From the NCBI GenBank assembly GCA_039105265.1, contig JAPFFF010000027.1, positions 868,001 through 932,000 of the forward strand: a stretch of 64,000 nucleotides of DNA. The letters are read 5' to 3'. A program made the translations under genes and the position numbers. The notes under the pieces were generated by a model. The model had not been told where the DNA came from, ran no database searches, and worked only from the letters and a program-made list of their open reading frames with translations. How positions within the stretch are numbered: position 1 is the stretch's first letter; every line of letters starts with the position of its first letter. Origin of the DNA: Tritrichomonas musculus. Its lineage: Eukaryota > Parabasalia > Tritrichomonadida > Tritrichomonadidae. Shown here piece after piece: positions 48,615 through 59,023 of this stretch.

Positions 48615-48692
48615 AAAATGTAATTTATGTTTTAATTTTTACAATAAAAGACGCACCCTAAAAAAATATGCTTTTTTTTTTTTTTTTTTTTT

Positions 48693-48745
48693 TTTTTGAT
48701 TAGCGCGAATTCGATATTTACACGCAGGTTCGCGCTTATCAAAAA
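48693..48745. terminator. GC-stemmed inverted repeat between convergent genes
   Basis: Arms 48693-48709 and 48729-48745 (TTTTTGATTAGCGCGAA against TTCGCGCTTATCAAAAA, one mismatch) around a 19-nt loop, directly after a long T run. It sits between the ends of two convergent genes, so it could act as a bidirectional 3' end signal. It may also be a transposon trace. Confidence 0.4.
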
Positions 48746-48865
48746 GTTCGTATTTTCTCAAATTTTCAATGAATTCATTCAAAATATAGAAATTAAAAGT
48801 TTTATAATAAAACAAATATATTATAAATAATTATTTATCAATGTAAATAAGGTGGATATTATTAA

Positions 48866-51800
48866 TTATTCTTCTCCATCTATTACTAGTGAATAATCTC
48901 TGTTATTCATTTCTTCTCTTTCCAAATTAGATTCTAATCCTTCAAAAAAATTATGATTAATGTTAATACTGGTATCATGAGAAGGTTTATCTTGCTTTCT
49001 TTGTGACATGATAGGGATTCTTCCAAATAAAATTAAATAAGGCGGCTTATATAAAATATTTTCCATTTTTTGGATTGTTTCATGAATGCAAGAAAGCAAT
49101 TCTGTTATCAATGATTCGTTTTCTTTAATAATATCAAATAAATCATTAGGATCTTCACAATTGTCTTCTTCAAAATCATCACTGGAATCATGATTCAAGA
49201 CCATGATTTTTTCTTGCTCGGAAAGTGAATGAAAGTACTTGATTTGCTGTGCATATGAATGATCATTTTTATTCATTAATATATCATCGATCAACTCGAT
49301 TTGTTGATTTTTATTTTGGTTGTTCATATTAGAAAGCTTTATAAAGTATTGTTTAATTGGCAAAATTTCGAAAAATTCTTGAAGAAATGGACAATGTTTT
49401 TCGTTTTGAATTCTTATATACATTTTCACAAAGTATTTTTTAGCTTTATCAAAGTTTGATTTCAATATGAAATACTGAGCCAGTATACAATTTACTAGGA
49501 GAACAACAAATGATATTGATTCTTGAAGTTGCTCGTCAATTCTTTCTTTTCCATGGAATATGAATTTATTATTTTCATACTCGGATGCTTTTTTATAATG
49601 ATCAATTTTTTCTGATTCATCTTGAAGAAGATGACCCAAATTGTATTCTGCTAATGAGAATTTTAATTCGGAGGCTCTTTCATACCAATATTTAGGATAA
49701 TAATTTGAAATTTCATTTGTGCACTTAATGAATAATTCACAAAACAATCCAAAATTATTTCGACCATAGAAATAAGTAGTATAAGCTGAAATCTTCAAGT
49801 ATTCTTCTCCCTTTTGAATATCAGGTGGATTTAATCTAGTCAAGTAAATTAGTCCAAGTTCATTTGCTGCAATGTAATATGACTTGTTATATCGAATATT
49901 ATAATATCCATTATTTTCCAAAAAAAATTCTTCACGACCAGTTTTCATACATTTGAGTAAATAATTGATTGCTTTTGGTATGTCAGCGTCAAAGACTATT
50001 CCATCAATGAAAAAATGTGCTAATTTAAGATATGCCGAATAATAGCCATTTTCTCCAGCTAATTCATAATAATCTTTTGCTTTTAAATAATCTATTTGAA
50101 CTCCATAACCATATTCATATATGCATCCAAGTTTGTACAAAGAACCTGGAATCAAATCTTTTGAAGATATTTCATATAATTCTCTTGCACGATAATAATC
50201 TTGCTCAACACCTTTTCCATGTAGATAAAGGTTTGCCAAATGATGGAGAGCATCCATTTGACCAAGTTTGCCTGCCTTCTCAAAGTATTCTTTTGCTTTG
50301 AGGTAGTCTTTATTAAAACCATGGCCTCTTTTATACATCTTCCCAAAATTGTAATAACCATTGGCACTGCCTCTTTCTATAGCTAGTTGGAATAATTGCC
50401 TTGCTCTTGGATAATCTTTTTCAACAGAATGTCCTTCGTAATATAGAAATGCCAAATTAATAATAGCATTGATACTATTTAATGAATATGATTTTTCATA
50501 ACATTCTTTGGCTTTTGCATAATTTTGTTTGCTTCTAACAGCTTCATATAAAAATCCTAAATGATTAAGTCCTTTGATATTATCGAGGTTTGCTGATTTA
50601 ATGAGATATTCTTCTGCTATATCAAAATCTTGTTTTACTCCATATCCATTGAAATAAAGATACCCTAAGCTATAAAAAGCATAAGAATCATTCGATTTAG
50701 CAGATAATTCAAATAATTCTTTTGCTTTTTCATAATTTTTTTTAACTCCATTTCCAAACTTGTATTGAACTCCTAGATTGGTGATCGCTTTGGTATTATT
50801 CAAATTGACTGCTTCATTATAATATTTATGAGCTTTTATATAGTTTTTATTAACTCCAAGACCAACATAATACAGATTTCCTAAATTATTGATTATATCT
50901 GAATTTGTTGGATCAATTATTATTAATTGATTCAATATGATAACAAATTTTTTGAAAAAATAATTTAATTTGTCTTTCTTGTCTTTCAAAATATTAATAC
51001 TTTCAAATAAATATTGGGATATTTGGGTTGTTTTGATTTCAAATGAATTACATATATCATCTCGATTATGCTTTTCATTTGAAAAAAAGCAACCTTCAGA
51101 ATTTAATGTTGAATTAAGTTCGAAAATATAATTCTTGACTGAGTTTATGGCGATTCTTTCGTTTGGATCTGATTTAATACATAAGAGAACCAGCAATTTT
51201 TCTTTTTCTGAGCATTTATCGAATTTGTCATCTAACATTTCATTTTGATTCGAAATAAGCTCTTTTTGCTCATATAAAAAATAAATAATTTTTCCAAAAG
51301 GATATATATCTGTTGGATATGAAACTTGTTTTCCTTCATTTTGCTCAGGAGAAATGTATAATTCTGTGCCTATGTCATTTGTTCTTTCCTTTTCATTATC
51401 ATATTTTTCTACAATTCGAATAGTTTCATAATCAGATATAAATGGAATCATATCATGATCGAGAAGTATATTTGACGGTTTTAAATCTCGATGAATGAGT
51501 TTATTTTCATGAAGAAAATCGAGGCCTTGAACAATTCGATTCATTGTCATTAACTTAAATGCTTCACTGATATTGTCTTTGTCATTAATATAATCAAAAA
51601 GATTTCCATTGGCCATGAATTCATATACGATACCTTTGATATCACCTTTTTCTTTTAAAAAGCCATGACATTTAACGAAAAATCTGTTGTTGTGTTTCTT
51701 GCAAAAATCTATTTCTCGATTTTGATATTTCATATCTATTTCTCTAGAATTTTTAAACTTTTTCAGGGAGAAAACATGAAGACTTTCCAAGTGAATGACC

Positions 51801-52576
51801 AAATAATGTATTGAATCATAACTGATATGTAAAGTTTTCAAAATAATAAATTCGTCTTTGGAAAAATCAATCAAAGACGTTTCTTCTTCATAATCATTTG
51901 CAAGCAGTGGATCACTATTATATTCCATCATTTCTTCAACGTTTTTTGGTTTCAATAAATTGTTAAATTCAATTGTGAATTTTTGGTCACTTGTTAGTGT
52001 TGCTGATTTGTATGAGAAAAAAGTTGGATCTTTAAAGCAAATTGTAGGATAAAAAAACCTCCCAATTATGTATAGACCAATTGTATGAATAGAATATTTA
52101 ATGAAATTATTGTTTTTAAAATCATCTTTAGATTCAAAAAAAGAACAAAATTCTTTAATTTCTGTTGAGAATTTCTTATTTGAAGTTTTTTCTTCAATTG
52201 CATCATCATCATTAATCACAAATGAAATGGTTTTGTTTAATAATTCAGGAATTCTTTTATCATCCTTTTCTTCAACAATTAAAATACTTTCTTCTGTACA
52301 AATTATCACAACTATAATTTCATCTGATGACTTTGAATTTTGTAAATTATATTCATGATTTGTTAAAGTAATATCTTTTCTCTTTAATTGCTTCGAAATA
52401 TTATAAGTAATAAATTTTGCATTGTTGAGATAGAAAAGAAGATCTTTTTCATTTTGGTTATAAAATTTTGGAAAAAAAAGTTTTGTTTTGAATTGAGAAT
52501 ATATGTTTACAATATCTTTGTCATTAATATAATCTATATTTATGATAATTTTTTGGCAATTTGGTTCAGTATTCAT
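48866..52576 (-). CDS. Kinase-like protein with Sel1 repeats
   Basis: 1236 residues. About 1-210 is an unassigned N-terminus. About 235-500 is a kinase fold: VFSLKKFK holds the ATP Lys, HRDLKPSN is intact, and GTELYISPEQ and TDIYPFGKIIYFLYE follow. The Gly-rich loop is lost (LKTLHISYDSIHYLV) and DFG is changed to SDYE, so activity is doubtful. About 550-1000 contains around twelve Sel1 repeats (NLGNLYYVGLGVNKNY, SLGYLYFNGYGVKQDF and similar), forming a protein-binding solenoid. The C-terminus is helical and acidic. A TCATTTT initiator-like motif sits 6 bases before the ATG. Such fusions are common in trichomonads, and a dead relative lies at 45.2-46.1 kb. Confidence 0.88.
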   Translation of the reverse strand: MNTEPNCQKIIINIDYINDKDIVNIYSQFKTKLFFPKFYNQNEKDLLFYLNNAKFITYNISKQLKRKDITLTNHEYNLQNSKSSDEIIVVIICTEESILIVEEKDDKRIPELLNKTISFVINDDDAIEEKTSNKKFSTEIKEFCSFFESKDDFKNNNFIKYSIHTIGLYIIGRFFYPTICFKDPTFFSYKSATLTSDQKFTIEFNNLLKPKNVEEMMEYNSDPLLANDYEEETSLIDFSKDEFIILKTLHISYDSIHYLVIHLESLHVFSLKKFKNSREIDMKYQNREIDFCKKHNNRFFVKCHGFLKEKGDIKGIVYEFMANGNLFDYINDKDNISEAFKLMTMNRIVQGLDFLHENKLIHRDLKPSNILLDHDMIPFISDYETIRIVEKYDNEKERTNDIGTELYISPEQNEGKQVSYPTDIYPFGKIIYFLYEQKELISNQNEMLDDKFDKCSEKEKLLVLLCIKSDPNERIAINSVKNYIFELNSTLNSEGCFFSNEKHNRDDICNSFEIKTTQISQYLFESINILKDKKDKLNYFFKKFVIILNQLIIIDPTNSDIINNLGNLYYVGLGVNKNYIKAHKYYNEAVNLNNTKAITNLGVQYKFGNGVKKNYEKAKELFELSAKSNDSYAFYSLGYLYFNGYGVKQDFDIAEEYLIKSANLDNIKGLNHLGFLYEAVRSKQNYAKAKECYEKSYSLNSINAIINLAFLYYEGHSVEKDYPRARQLFQLAIERGSANGYYNFGKMYKRGHGFNKDYLKAKEYFEKAGKLGQMDALHHLANLYLHGKGVEQDYYRARELYEISSKDLIPGSLYKLGCIYEYGYGVQIDYLKAKDYYELAGENGYYSAYLKLAHFFIDGIVFDADIPKAINYLLKCMKTGREEFFLENNGYYNIRYNKSYYIAANELGLIYLTRLNPPDIQKGEEYLKISAYTTYFYGRNNFGLFCELFIKCTNEISNYYPKYWYERASELKFSLAEYNLGHLLQDESEKIDHYKKASEYENNKFIFHGKERIDEQLQESISFVVLLVNCILAQYFILKSNFDKAKKYFVKMYIRIQNEKHCPFLQEFFEILPIKQYFIKLSNMNNQNKNQQIELIDDILMNKNDHSYAQQIKYFHSLSEQEKIMVLNHDSSDDFEEDNCEDPNDLFDIIKENESLITELLSCIHETIQKMENILYKPPYLILFGRIPIMSQRKQDKPSHDTSININHNFFEGLESNLEREEMNNRDYSLVIDGEE

Positions 52577-52577
52577 T

Positions 52578-52584
52578 AAAATGA
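52578..52584 (-). promoter_or_regulatory. Initiator-like motif of kinase-Sel1 gene
   Basis: Minus-strand TCATTTT, its A 6 bases before the ATG at 52576. Confidence 0.55.
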
Positions 52585-52948
52585 AATCATAATTTTTATT
52601 TATATTTAATTCAAATTCACTGAATGCGGCATTTCAATTTTGAATGTCATGAATAAAAATTTGAATGTCACAATTTCCTCTTTTTGAATGTCGCGTTTTT
52701 ATCATTTGAAGGTTAATATTTTAGAGTTATATATTTTACTATTTAACTAAAGAATGCTTTAAAAATTTAAAATGATCTAGTTATTAAGCTTTATGTGAGA
52801 AACTAGCCTTGCATCATATTATTAAATGTAAAATAATAATAATTTTATTAGTTTTTTTATTTAGTAATGAAGAGATTGTAGTAAATAAAAAAGATGTATC
52901 AAAATAAAATAAAAAACATATGATTCATGTTATATTGATTCAATGTTT
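52585..52948. other. AT-rich intergenic, no gene seen
   Basis: Contains two copies of a TTTGAATGTC(A/G) word near 52639-52690, in the 5' flank of the kinase-Sel1 gene. No coding frame. Confidence 0.5.
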
Positions 52949-52956
52949 ATTTAGAC

Positions 52957-53940
52957 CAGGGATGCCTTTCGGGCAAATAAAGGGTCGTTTTTAATTTTTA
53001 AAAATGTTTTTATCCTTACCTAATTGATGTTTAAAAAAAAAATTTTATTTGAATATATTTTAAATTTATTTACAGCTGTTTCGGAAATAGATTAGAATTT
53101 TTTGGAAATAAAATAGTAACCGTTTTATTTTTTTGGAAATTAAATATTTTTTTTGGAAATAAAATAGGAACGATCATTTTATATTCAATTTTATCATACT
53201 TAAAAACAGAATTAAAAGATAGATTAAAGAAATTTTATGGCGTTTTACACATTATTATGTTAATATATACACGAGTTTTGTTTTTAACTGTTCAATATTG
53301 AACATAGAGTATGTTATTGTGTTTTTAATATGATATTACAAAAATATTGTTTTCATCCCAAATTACTCAATAAAATCTTCAATTTATTGACAATTATGCA
53401 TTTTTTATGATTTTTAATATGAAAATTGATGATGATGTATATTTTGAAAAAACTCTTGCATTAATGAAAAAATCACTTTATTTATGATTATTAGTGATTA
53501 TTATATCGAATTTGAAAAGAAATTTTCTTTTTGTTTTATCCAGGATATAATTTAAAAAAGATATTATGTAATCGGTGAAATATCAATTGTAAAGTATCTT
53601 TTTAATAACATCTGTCAAAATATATTAAATTGGCAAAAGATTGTTCAGATGTAATTAATATTTGCTTCTGATTTAAATGTTTTTCATCAACAAAAATACT
53701 CGAAATTGAATGCAAAATAATCGTTCACTATTTTATTTCCAAAAAAAATATTTTATTTCCAAAAATATTTTAGCGGTTTTATAAACCATTCAAATCATGC
53801 TATTTTATTTCCAAAAAATTCTAATCTATTTCCGAAACAGCTGTATATTGTAAATATTATAAAATAATATATTAAATCTAATTATATAACAAGATATAAA
53901 AAAAAGAGTTGACCGTTTATTTTCACGAAAGGCATCCCTG
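52957..53940. mobile_element. 984-bp non-autonomous hAT-type element
   Basis: Begins CAGGGATGCC and ends GGCATCCCTG, flanked by a perfect 8-bp direct repeat ATTTAGAC (52949-52956 and 53941-53948). The CAGGG-type end and 8-bp target duplication are the hAT superfamily hallmarks. Inside each end, after about 110 bases of diverged DNA, lies a 45-bp inverted copy containing CAGCTGTTTCGGAAATAG. Several copies of a TTTTTTGGAAATAAAATAG word follow in mirrored order on both sides. There is no open frame for a transposase, so it must be moved by a related element in trans. Confidence 0.85.
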
Positions 53941-53948
53941 ATTTAGAC

Positions 53949-54233
53949 ATATTATGATTTTAAAAAGGGATAGAATTAATGAAGCTAAAATTAAAACAAC
54001 AAATTAATTTTTTAAATTGCCAGTTAGGACAATCTGATCATTTTTCCAAGAAACAGAATAATAAATACAAAATGGTCATGATAAATTTACTAATAAAAGG
54101 GATAAACATATTTTTACCATTGATATGAATAAAATTATCATTATCTTTGTTTAATTAAAAGGAAGATCAATTTTAATAAAAGAAATTACTTTGTTATTTG
54201 GAGTTTTTTTATTTATACCAAAATAAATTTATA
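53949..54233. other. AT-rich intergenic
   Basis: Short non-coding stretch between the hAT-type element and the broken HD gene; nothing recognised. Confidence 0.5.
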
Positions 54234-55121
54234 TCAAAATAAGACATTAGTTGCTGTACCTTTTGTTATTGCAGTTATTACAGATTCCATAAATTTTTTA
54301 CGATCAGGTGATTTTCCATCTTTTGTTAAAATTCCAAGTTTTTTTCACACAAGTGTAATTGATATCGCATCTTTTGAATCGTTCGAATTCATAACTATCA
54401 GAATCGCCCATTATGCATGCAATTATTTGTTTATCATTTAAAACATTTCCATTTTCTTTTAGAAATATTTTTGTATTGCTTTCAATCACAATTACTTCTT
54501 TAATCCATTCAATTTCTTCTTTAGAAAAACTGCCAACTTCAGACAAAATATCACCAGCAATGAAAGCGCTTGTCTCACCAAAAATGTCGCATCCATCGCC
54601 TCCTAAACATCGTCCAGTATCGTGAAGCAAAGATGCAGACAAACAACAAAGCAAAGTTTTTGATGAAAAGTTTTTAAATTCATTAAAATTGTGGAAATAT
54701 TCAATACTACATAAATATGCCATAACCGCTGTTCTCACAGAATGGCCAATGCCGTGAAATGCTAAAAAATAACCAGGGTTAAATGATACAATTCTTGGAA
54801 TAAATCTTTCAAAATCTAAATCAGATGATTTCTTTTGTTCGTCCAATTCTTCAGGTGTGATTTTAGATATATGTGATGATTTTATTATTTCGAATTCGCC
54901 TTTCCAATAGACTTGCATTTCTTTATATGCAGGCAATGGTTTCGAAAAATAATTATCCCTCGATATTTGGCATATTTGACAAACTTTTTCAATGTCAGAT
55001 TCTGAAAGTGAAATTGGTGTTGTTTGTGTTGAAATGTTTGAACTAGGAGTGCCACTGTATTTTCATTTTCCGGATTAGTTTTTTTAGTTGATATCTTATT
55101 TTGAAATGTAAATGGGTTCAT
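54234..55121 (-). pseudogene. Broken HD-domain phosphohydrolase gene
   Basis: The central part (54304-54936 frame) carries the HD signature: HGIGHSVRTAV, then LLHDTGR, and a downstream Asp in MGDSDSYEF, as in metal-dependent HD phosphohydrolases. The sequence continues coding upstream in the same frame (SLSESDIEKVCQICQISRDNY), but the ATG at 55121 (MNPFTFQNKIS) is in a different frame, meaning one shift near 55060. At the 3' end the homologous-looking tail (KKLGILTKDGKSPDRKKFMESV) is in another frame, meaning a second change near 54350. So it carries about two frame changes. It may be a recent pseudogene or an assembly error, because the metal-binding residues are intact. Confidence 0.65.
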
Positions 55122-55700
55122 TTACTGAGGATTTTTATTAAATGGAAAAAAAAACCACTTTTTGATTTGATCAAACTTTTTCTATAGAAAATAAACTAAT
55201 TCAAATTCCATAGATACTTTTTAAGATAACTCATTGAAATAATTGTTACAAACTTATTGAATATTTTTATACTGAAATGAAAACTATTTTTTGCAGTTTC
55301 TATAAAAGTAAATTTTTATTTAAAGGAATTCAACTTTTTTCACAATTATATTCATATGATAAACAACAAATTGAAGAACTAGACATTTACCCAGATATGA
55401 TAATTAAATTCGTTGTTTTGATTCTGGTTCAAACGGGATTCAAAATTGAATCTTTATTAACAAGAAGCCAAAGTTTATTATTAAAAAAAATCGCCGAAAG
55501 TGAATACCTTTATGAAAATCTTCTTTTCATTGTGTTAGAAAAAAAAAAAAAACAAATAAATTCAACAAATAATCATTAATGATTATTCACTTATTTACTT
55601 GTTATATTCTGTATAAGAAATCAATCAATGAATAAAATATTAAAATTGATTAAATATTAATTACCAGGGTTTAGAACAGATCAAATCTTGGAAAGATCAA
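55122..55700. other. AT-rich intergenic with a doubtful small frame
   Basis: A 100-codon plus-strand frame at 55277-55579 (starting MKTIFCSFYKSKF) ends in a poly-Lys tract from an oligo-A run. It has no family likeness and no initiator motif, so I do not call it a gene, though a short secreted protein cannot be excluded. Confidence 0.4.
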
Positions 55701-55703
55701 CAC

Positions 55704-55729
55704 AAAAACCCTCCCGGAACGCAAGAGGG
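55704..55729 (-). terminator. Bacterial-type terminator hairpin
   Basis: On the minus strand CCCTC(T)...GAGGG forms a 5-bp GC-rich stem (55725-55729 with 55709-55713), directly followed by TTTTT (55708-55704), about 40 bases after the stop of the 55769 gene. The layout is that of a Rho-independent terminator, unusual in this AT-rich eukaryotic DNA. Confidence 0.5.
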
Positions 55730-55768
55730 CGATATTTAAGTTCACGCAAAAAAGAATTATGCAGCATC

Positions 55769-56368
55769 CTACATTCTGATACTTTTATGTCCTAACAATT
55801 GGTAGGTCGTGATCTTGTCTCCGAAATCATCGTAATTAGAAAAAGTTGCGGATTTCAGGTAATTTGCTATCTCTTCGGGCAACTTATTAACGACGTTATT
55901 CATTAGCTCTTCTCTTTGTTCGGAGAAAAATAACATGTATCCAACTGGGTCATATTTATCATATGCCTTGTATTCCAAAACCCTTTTTACCAGGTCAGAT
56001 TCCCCAAACGCAACAAGCGATTTCAATATGGATACTACTTTGGCCCTACCTTCTTCGGTGGCCATCATTTTTTGACTAGTCGTTTGTCGGCATTTATCAG
56101 CATCTTTTTCGCATTTGGCCAGCAAAACAATTTCGCCAATATTTCTAACATTCCTTTCTTCCAGCGTATCTGGTTCAAATTTTTGTTTTTTAGGCGACAA
56201 AAAATCGACCTGGTATCTATCCATAACCTCCTGTATTTCAGGAAGGTCAAAATTTCCGCACATTATTCCGGCATAATGTTCAAGCAACGCATACTTGATA
56301 AATTTCACACCTTCTGAAGTGAAATCTTTTCCTGCTTCATAAATGTCATACTTGTCGTAGATTTCCAT
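55769..56368 (-). CDS. Orphan 199-residue protein, possibly acquired
   Basis: An unrecognised soluble, mostly helical and acidic protein (MEIYDKYDIYEAGKDFTSEG ... KLPEEIANYLKSATFSNYDDFGDKITTYQLLGHKSIRM). Its base composition is clearly less AT-rich and its codon use (GGC, GCC, CCC, ACC, CTG) unlike its neighbours. It is followed by a terminator-like hairpin with a T tract. These suggest transfer from a bacterium. Yet a TCATAAT initiator-like motif lies 13 bases before the ATG (56378-56384), so it could be expressed by the host. It sits beside the 2.6-kb foldback element. No domain could be named; an ankyrin/helical-repeat-type fold is possible. Confidence 0.6.
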   Translation of the reverse strand: MEIYDKYDIYEAGKDFTSEGVKFIKYALLEHYAGIMCGNFDLPEIQEVMDRYQVDFLSPKKQKFEPDTLEERNVRNIGEIVLLAKCEKDADKCRQTTSQKMMATEEGRAKVVSILKSLVAFGESDLVKRVLEYKAYDKYDPVGYMLFFSEQREELMNNVVNKLPEEIANYLKSATFSNYDDFGDKITTYQLLGHKSIRM

Positions 56369-56422
56369 CGATCGTTTATTATGAAATTTATTTAAAATTA
56401 TATTTATATTTAAAAATAATTA

Positions 56423-59021
56423 ACGTCGTCTCAATAATATTGAACCGATTTATTAACTTTGTACCTATTTTACATCCTCTGAATTTTATCAAAAAGTTAA
56501 ATAATATATCAATTCATCTTTATTTCCTAGTGAAAATTATTATTTTAATATTTTATTTATTTGTTACTATCTGTTAAAATATTATAACGATATATCTTAA
56601 TTATTTAATATAAAACCCATTTTATCATAAAAAAACAAACTTTTTAATTAATATATTCGATTTTGAATTATCTCATTCAATATTTTGAATACCAATTGTT
56701 TTACTATTGCATTTATTAGAAAAAGTTTGTTACAAAAGTTTAAATGATTTTTTACGATATCACTCATTAAACAGATTTACTGAGTTATTTAAAGATAAAG
56801 AAATTCAAATTTAAATATAAATAAAAATAAAAATAATTTAATAATCATATAATTCTAAGGATAAACCAAATAATATGATAAAATTACTGAATGTTTTGCT
56901 TGTAGTAACATAAGAAGTTTGCATTTGAGGAAATTCGACTTTGATTTAGACCAAAATCTTAATAACAAAACATTGATAACAGCCTTCTGTAATTGAAATG
57001 GTTTGAATATACTTATTTAATGACTTTATCTTGAGTTTTTTTAAGTTATTTTGCTAGAACATGTAGTAAAAAGATGCAAATTTGAATCAGCATTGGAGCG
57101 GTATCAGACTGAAAAGGAATTTTTTTGGGTGTACTGAAAGAATAGCAAAAGGACTTGGCAGAAAAATGGTGATCTTTGGAAGAAATCGAGGTTAGTTATT
57201 TTTGTTTGGCTTTGATGTTAAGTGATAACCGAATTATAAAATTATCAAAAAGTTTTATTATTTATCTATAATTCAATGGATTGAATTTATAATTGAGAAT
57301 TGTACCACTCTATAATTGAGAAAATATATGTTCATGCTATGCTTCAATTATTTGAATGTATCAGAAATTTTCTGAACTGGTACATAGTTAATATTATCGG
57401 TACAGGGTTATTGAAACGACGTTAATATACAAAAACCGTATTACATACAAATTGAAGAGAGATATAGAATTTTTAAAAATATATATTTTATAAATAATAT
57501 ATAATATATTTTATAATTAATATATTTTTTATTTTATATTTTAGATATTAAATATTATCTATATGATATTTATAAAATAATATAAATTTAGTCAAGATAT
57601 GTGAAATTATAATCACAATTAAATAAATCACTTTTGTTAATTATTGAAATTTATTATTTTGCATTTCATAATAAAATAAAATATTTCACATATTTTTTTA
57701 TCATTTTAAATGTATAATAGATATGCTAAATTATAAATAATTAAGAAAAAAATATAGTATTTTTTTATTATTTACGATAAATGAATAAACTAATTATTAA
57801 AATTTTATTTTTCAATAATTTATTCAAAAAAAATGAATTTTTAATATTTTGTAATTATAGAATGAATATTTAAGACAATAATATATTTTATTTTATAATT
57901 AAATACATTACATATATTAATAATTTTAAATTATTTTGATATTTAAAAATATAACTATAAATAAGAATAAAAAAAAATATTAATTATAAAATAATAACAC
58001 AAAAATTTTTTTACTTAACGTCGTTTCAATAACCCTGTACCGATAATATTAACTATGTACCAGTTCAGAAAATTTCTGATACATTCAAATAATTGAAGAA
58101 TAGCATGAACATATATTTTCTCAATTATAGAGTGGTACAATTCTCAATTATAAATTCAATCCATTGAATTTTAAATAAATAATAAAACTTTTTGATAATT
58201 TTATAATTCGGCTATCACTTAAAATCAAAGCCAAACAAAAATAACTAACCTCGATTTCTTCCAAAGATCACCATTTTTCTGCCAAGTCCTTTTGCTATTC
58301 TTTCAGTACACCCAAAAAATTTCCTTTCAAACAATTTTCAGTCTGATACCGCTCCAATTCTGAATCATATTTGCATCTTTTTACTACATGTTCTAGCAAA
58401 ATAACTTAAAAAAACTCAAGATAAAGTCATTAAATAAGTATATTCAAACCATTTCAATTACAGAAGGCTGTTATCAATGTTTTGTTATTCAGATTTTCGT
58501 CTAAATCAAAGTCAAATTTCCTCAAATGCAAACTTCATATGTTACTACAAGCAAAACATTCAGTAATTTTATCATATTATTTGGTTTATCCTTAGAATTA
58601 TACGATTATTAAATTATTTTTATTTATATTTAAATTTGAATTTCTTTATCTTTAAATAACGTAGTAAATCTGTTTAATGAGTGATATCGTAAAAAATCAT
58701 TTAAACTTTTGTTACAAACTTTTTCTAATAAATGCAATAGTAAAACAATTGGGATTCAAAATATTGAATGAGATAATTCAAAATCGAATATATTATTTAA
58801 AAAGTTTGTTTTTTTATGATAAAATGGGTTTTATATTAAATAATTAAGATATATCGTTATAATATTTTAACAGATAGTAACAAAAAAATAAAATATTAAA
58901 ATAATAATTTTCACTAGGAAATAAAGATGAATTGATATATTTTTTAACTTTTTGATAAAATTCAGAGGATGTAAAATAGGTACAAAGTTAATAATTCGGT
59001 TCAATATTATTGAGACGACGT
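56423..59021. mobile_element. 2.6-kb foldback of two inverted 1-kb TA-flanked copies
   Basis: Copy 1 (56423-57422) and copy 2 (58018-59021) are inverted repeats of each other, about 95% alike by eye, around a 595-bp AT-rich centre. Each copy itself has terminal inverted repeats (ACGTCGTCTCAATAAT... against ACGTCGTTTCAATAACCC) and TA on both sides. This fits a Tc1/mariner-like family with TA targets. A 20-codon stretch in copy 1 near 57131 (TERIAKGLGRKMVIF) resembles a helix-turn-helix of such transposases, weakly. No full transposase is present. It could also be one foldback element with long arms. Confidence 0.7.
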
Positions 59022-59023
59022 TA

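Noticed and set aside
55277-55579. 100-codon frame as a real gene
   Set aside because: No initiator, no homology visible, poly-Lys end from an A run; kept only as a note.
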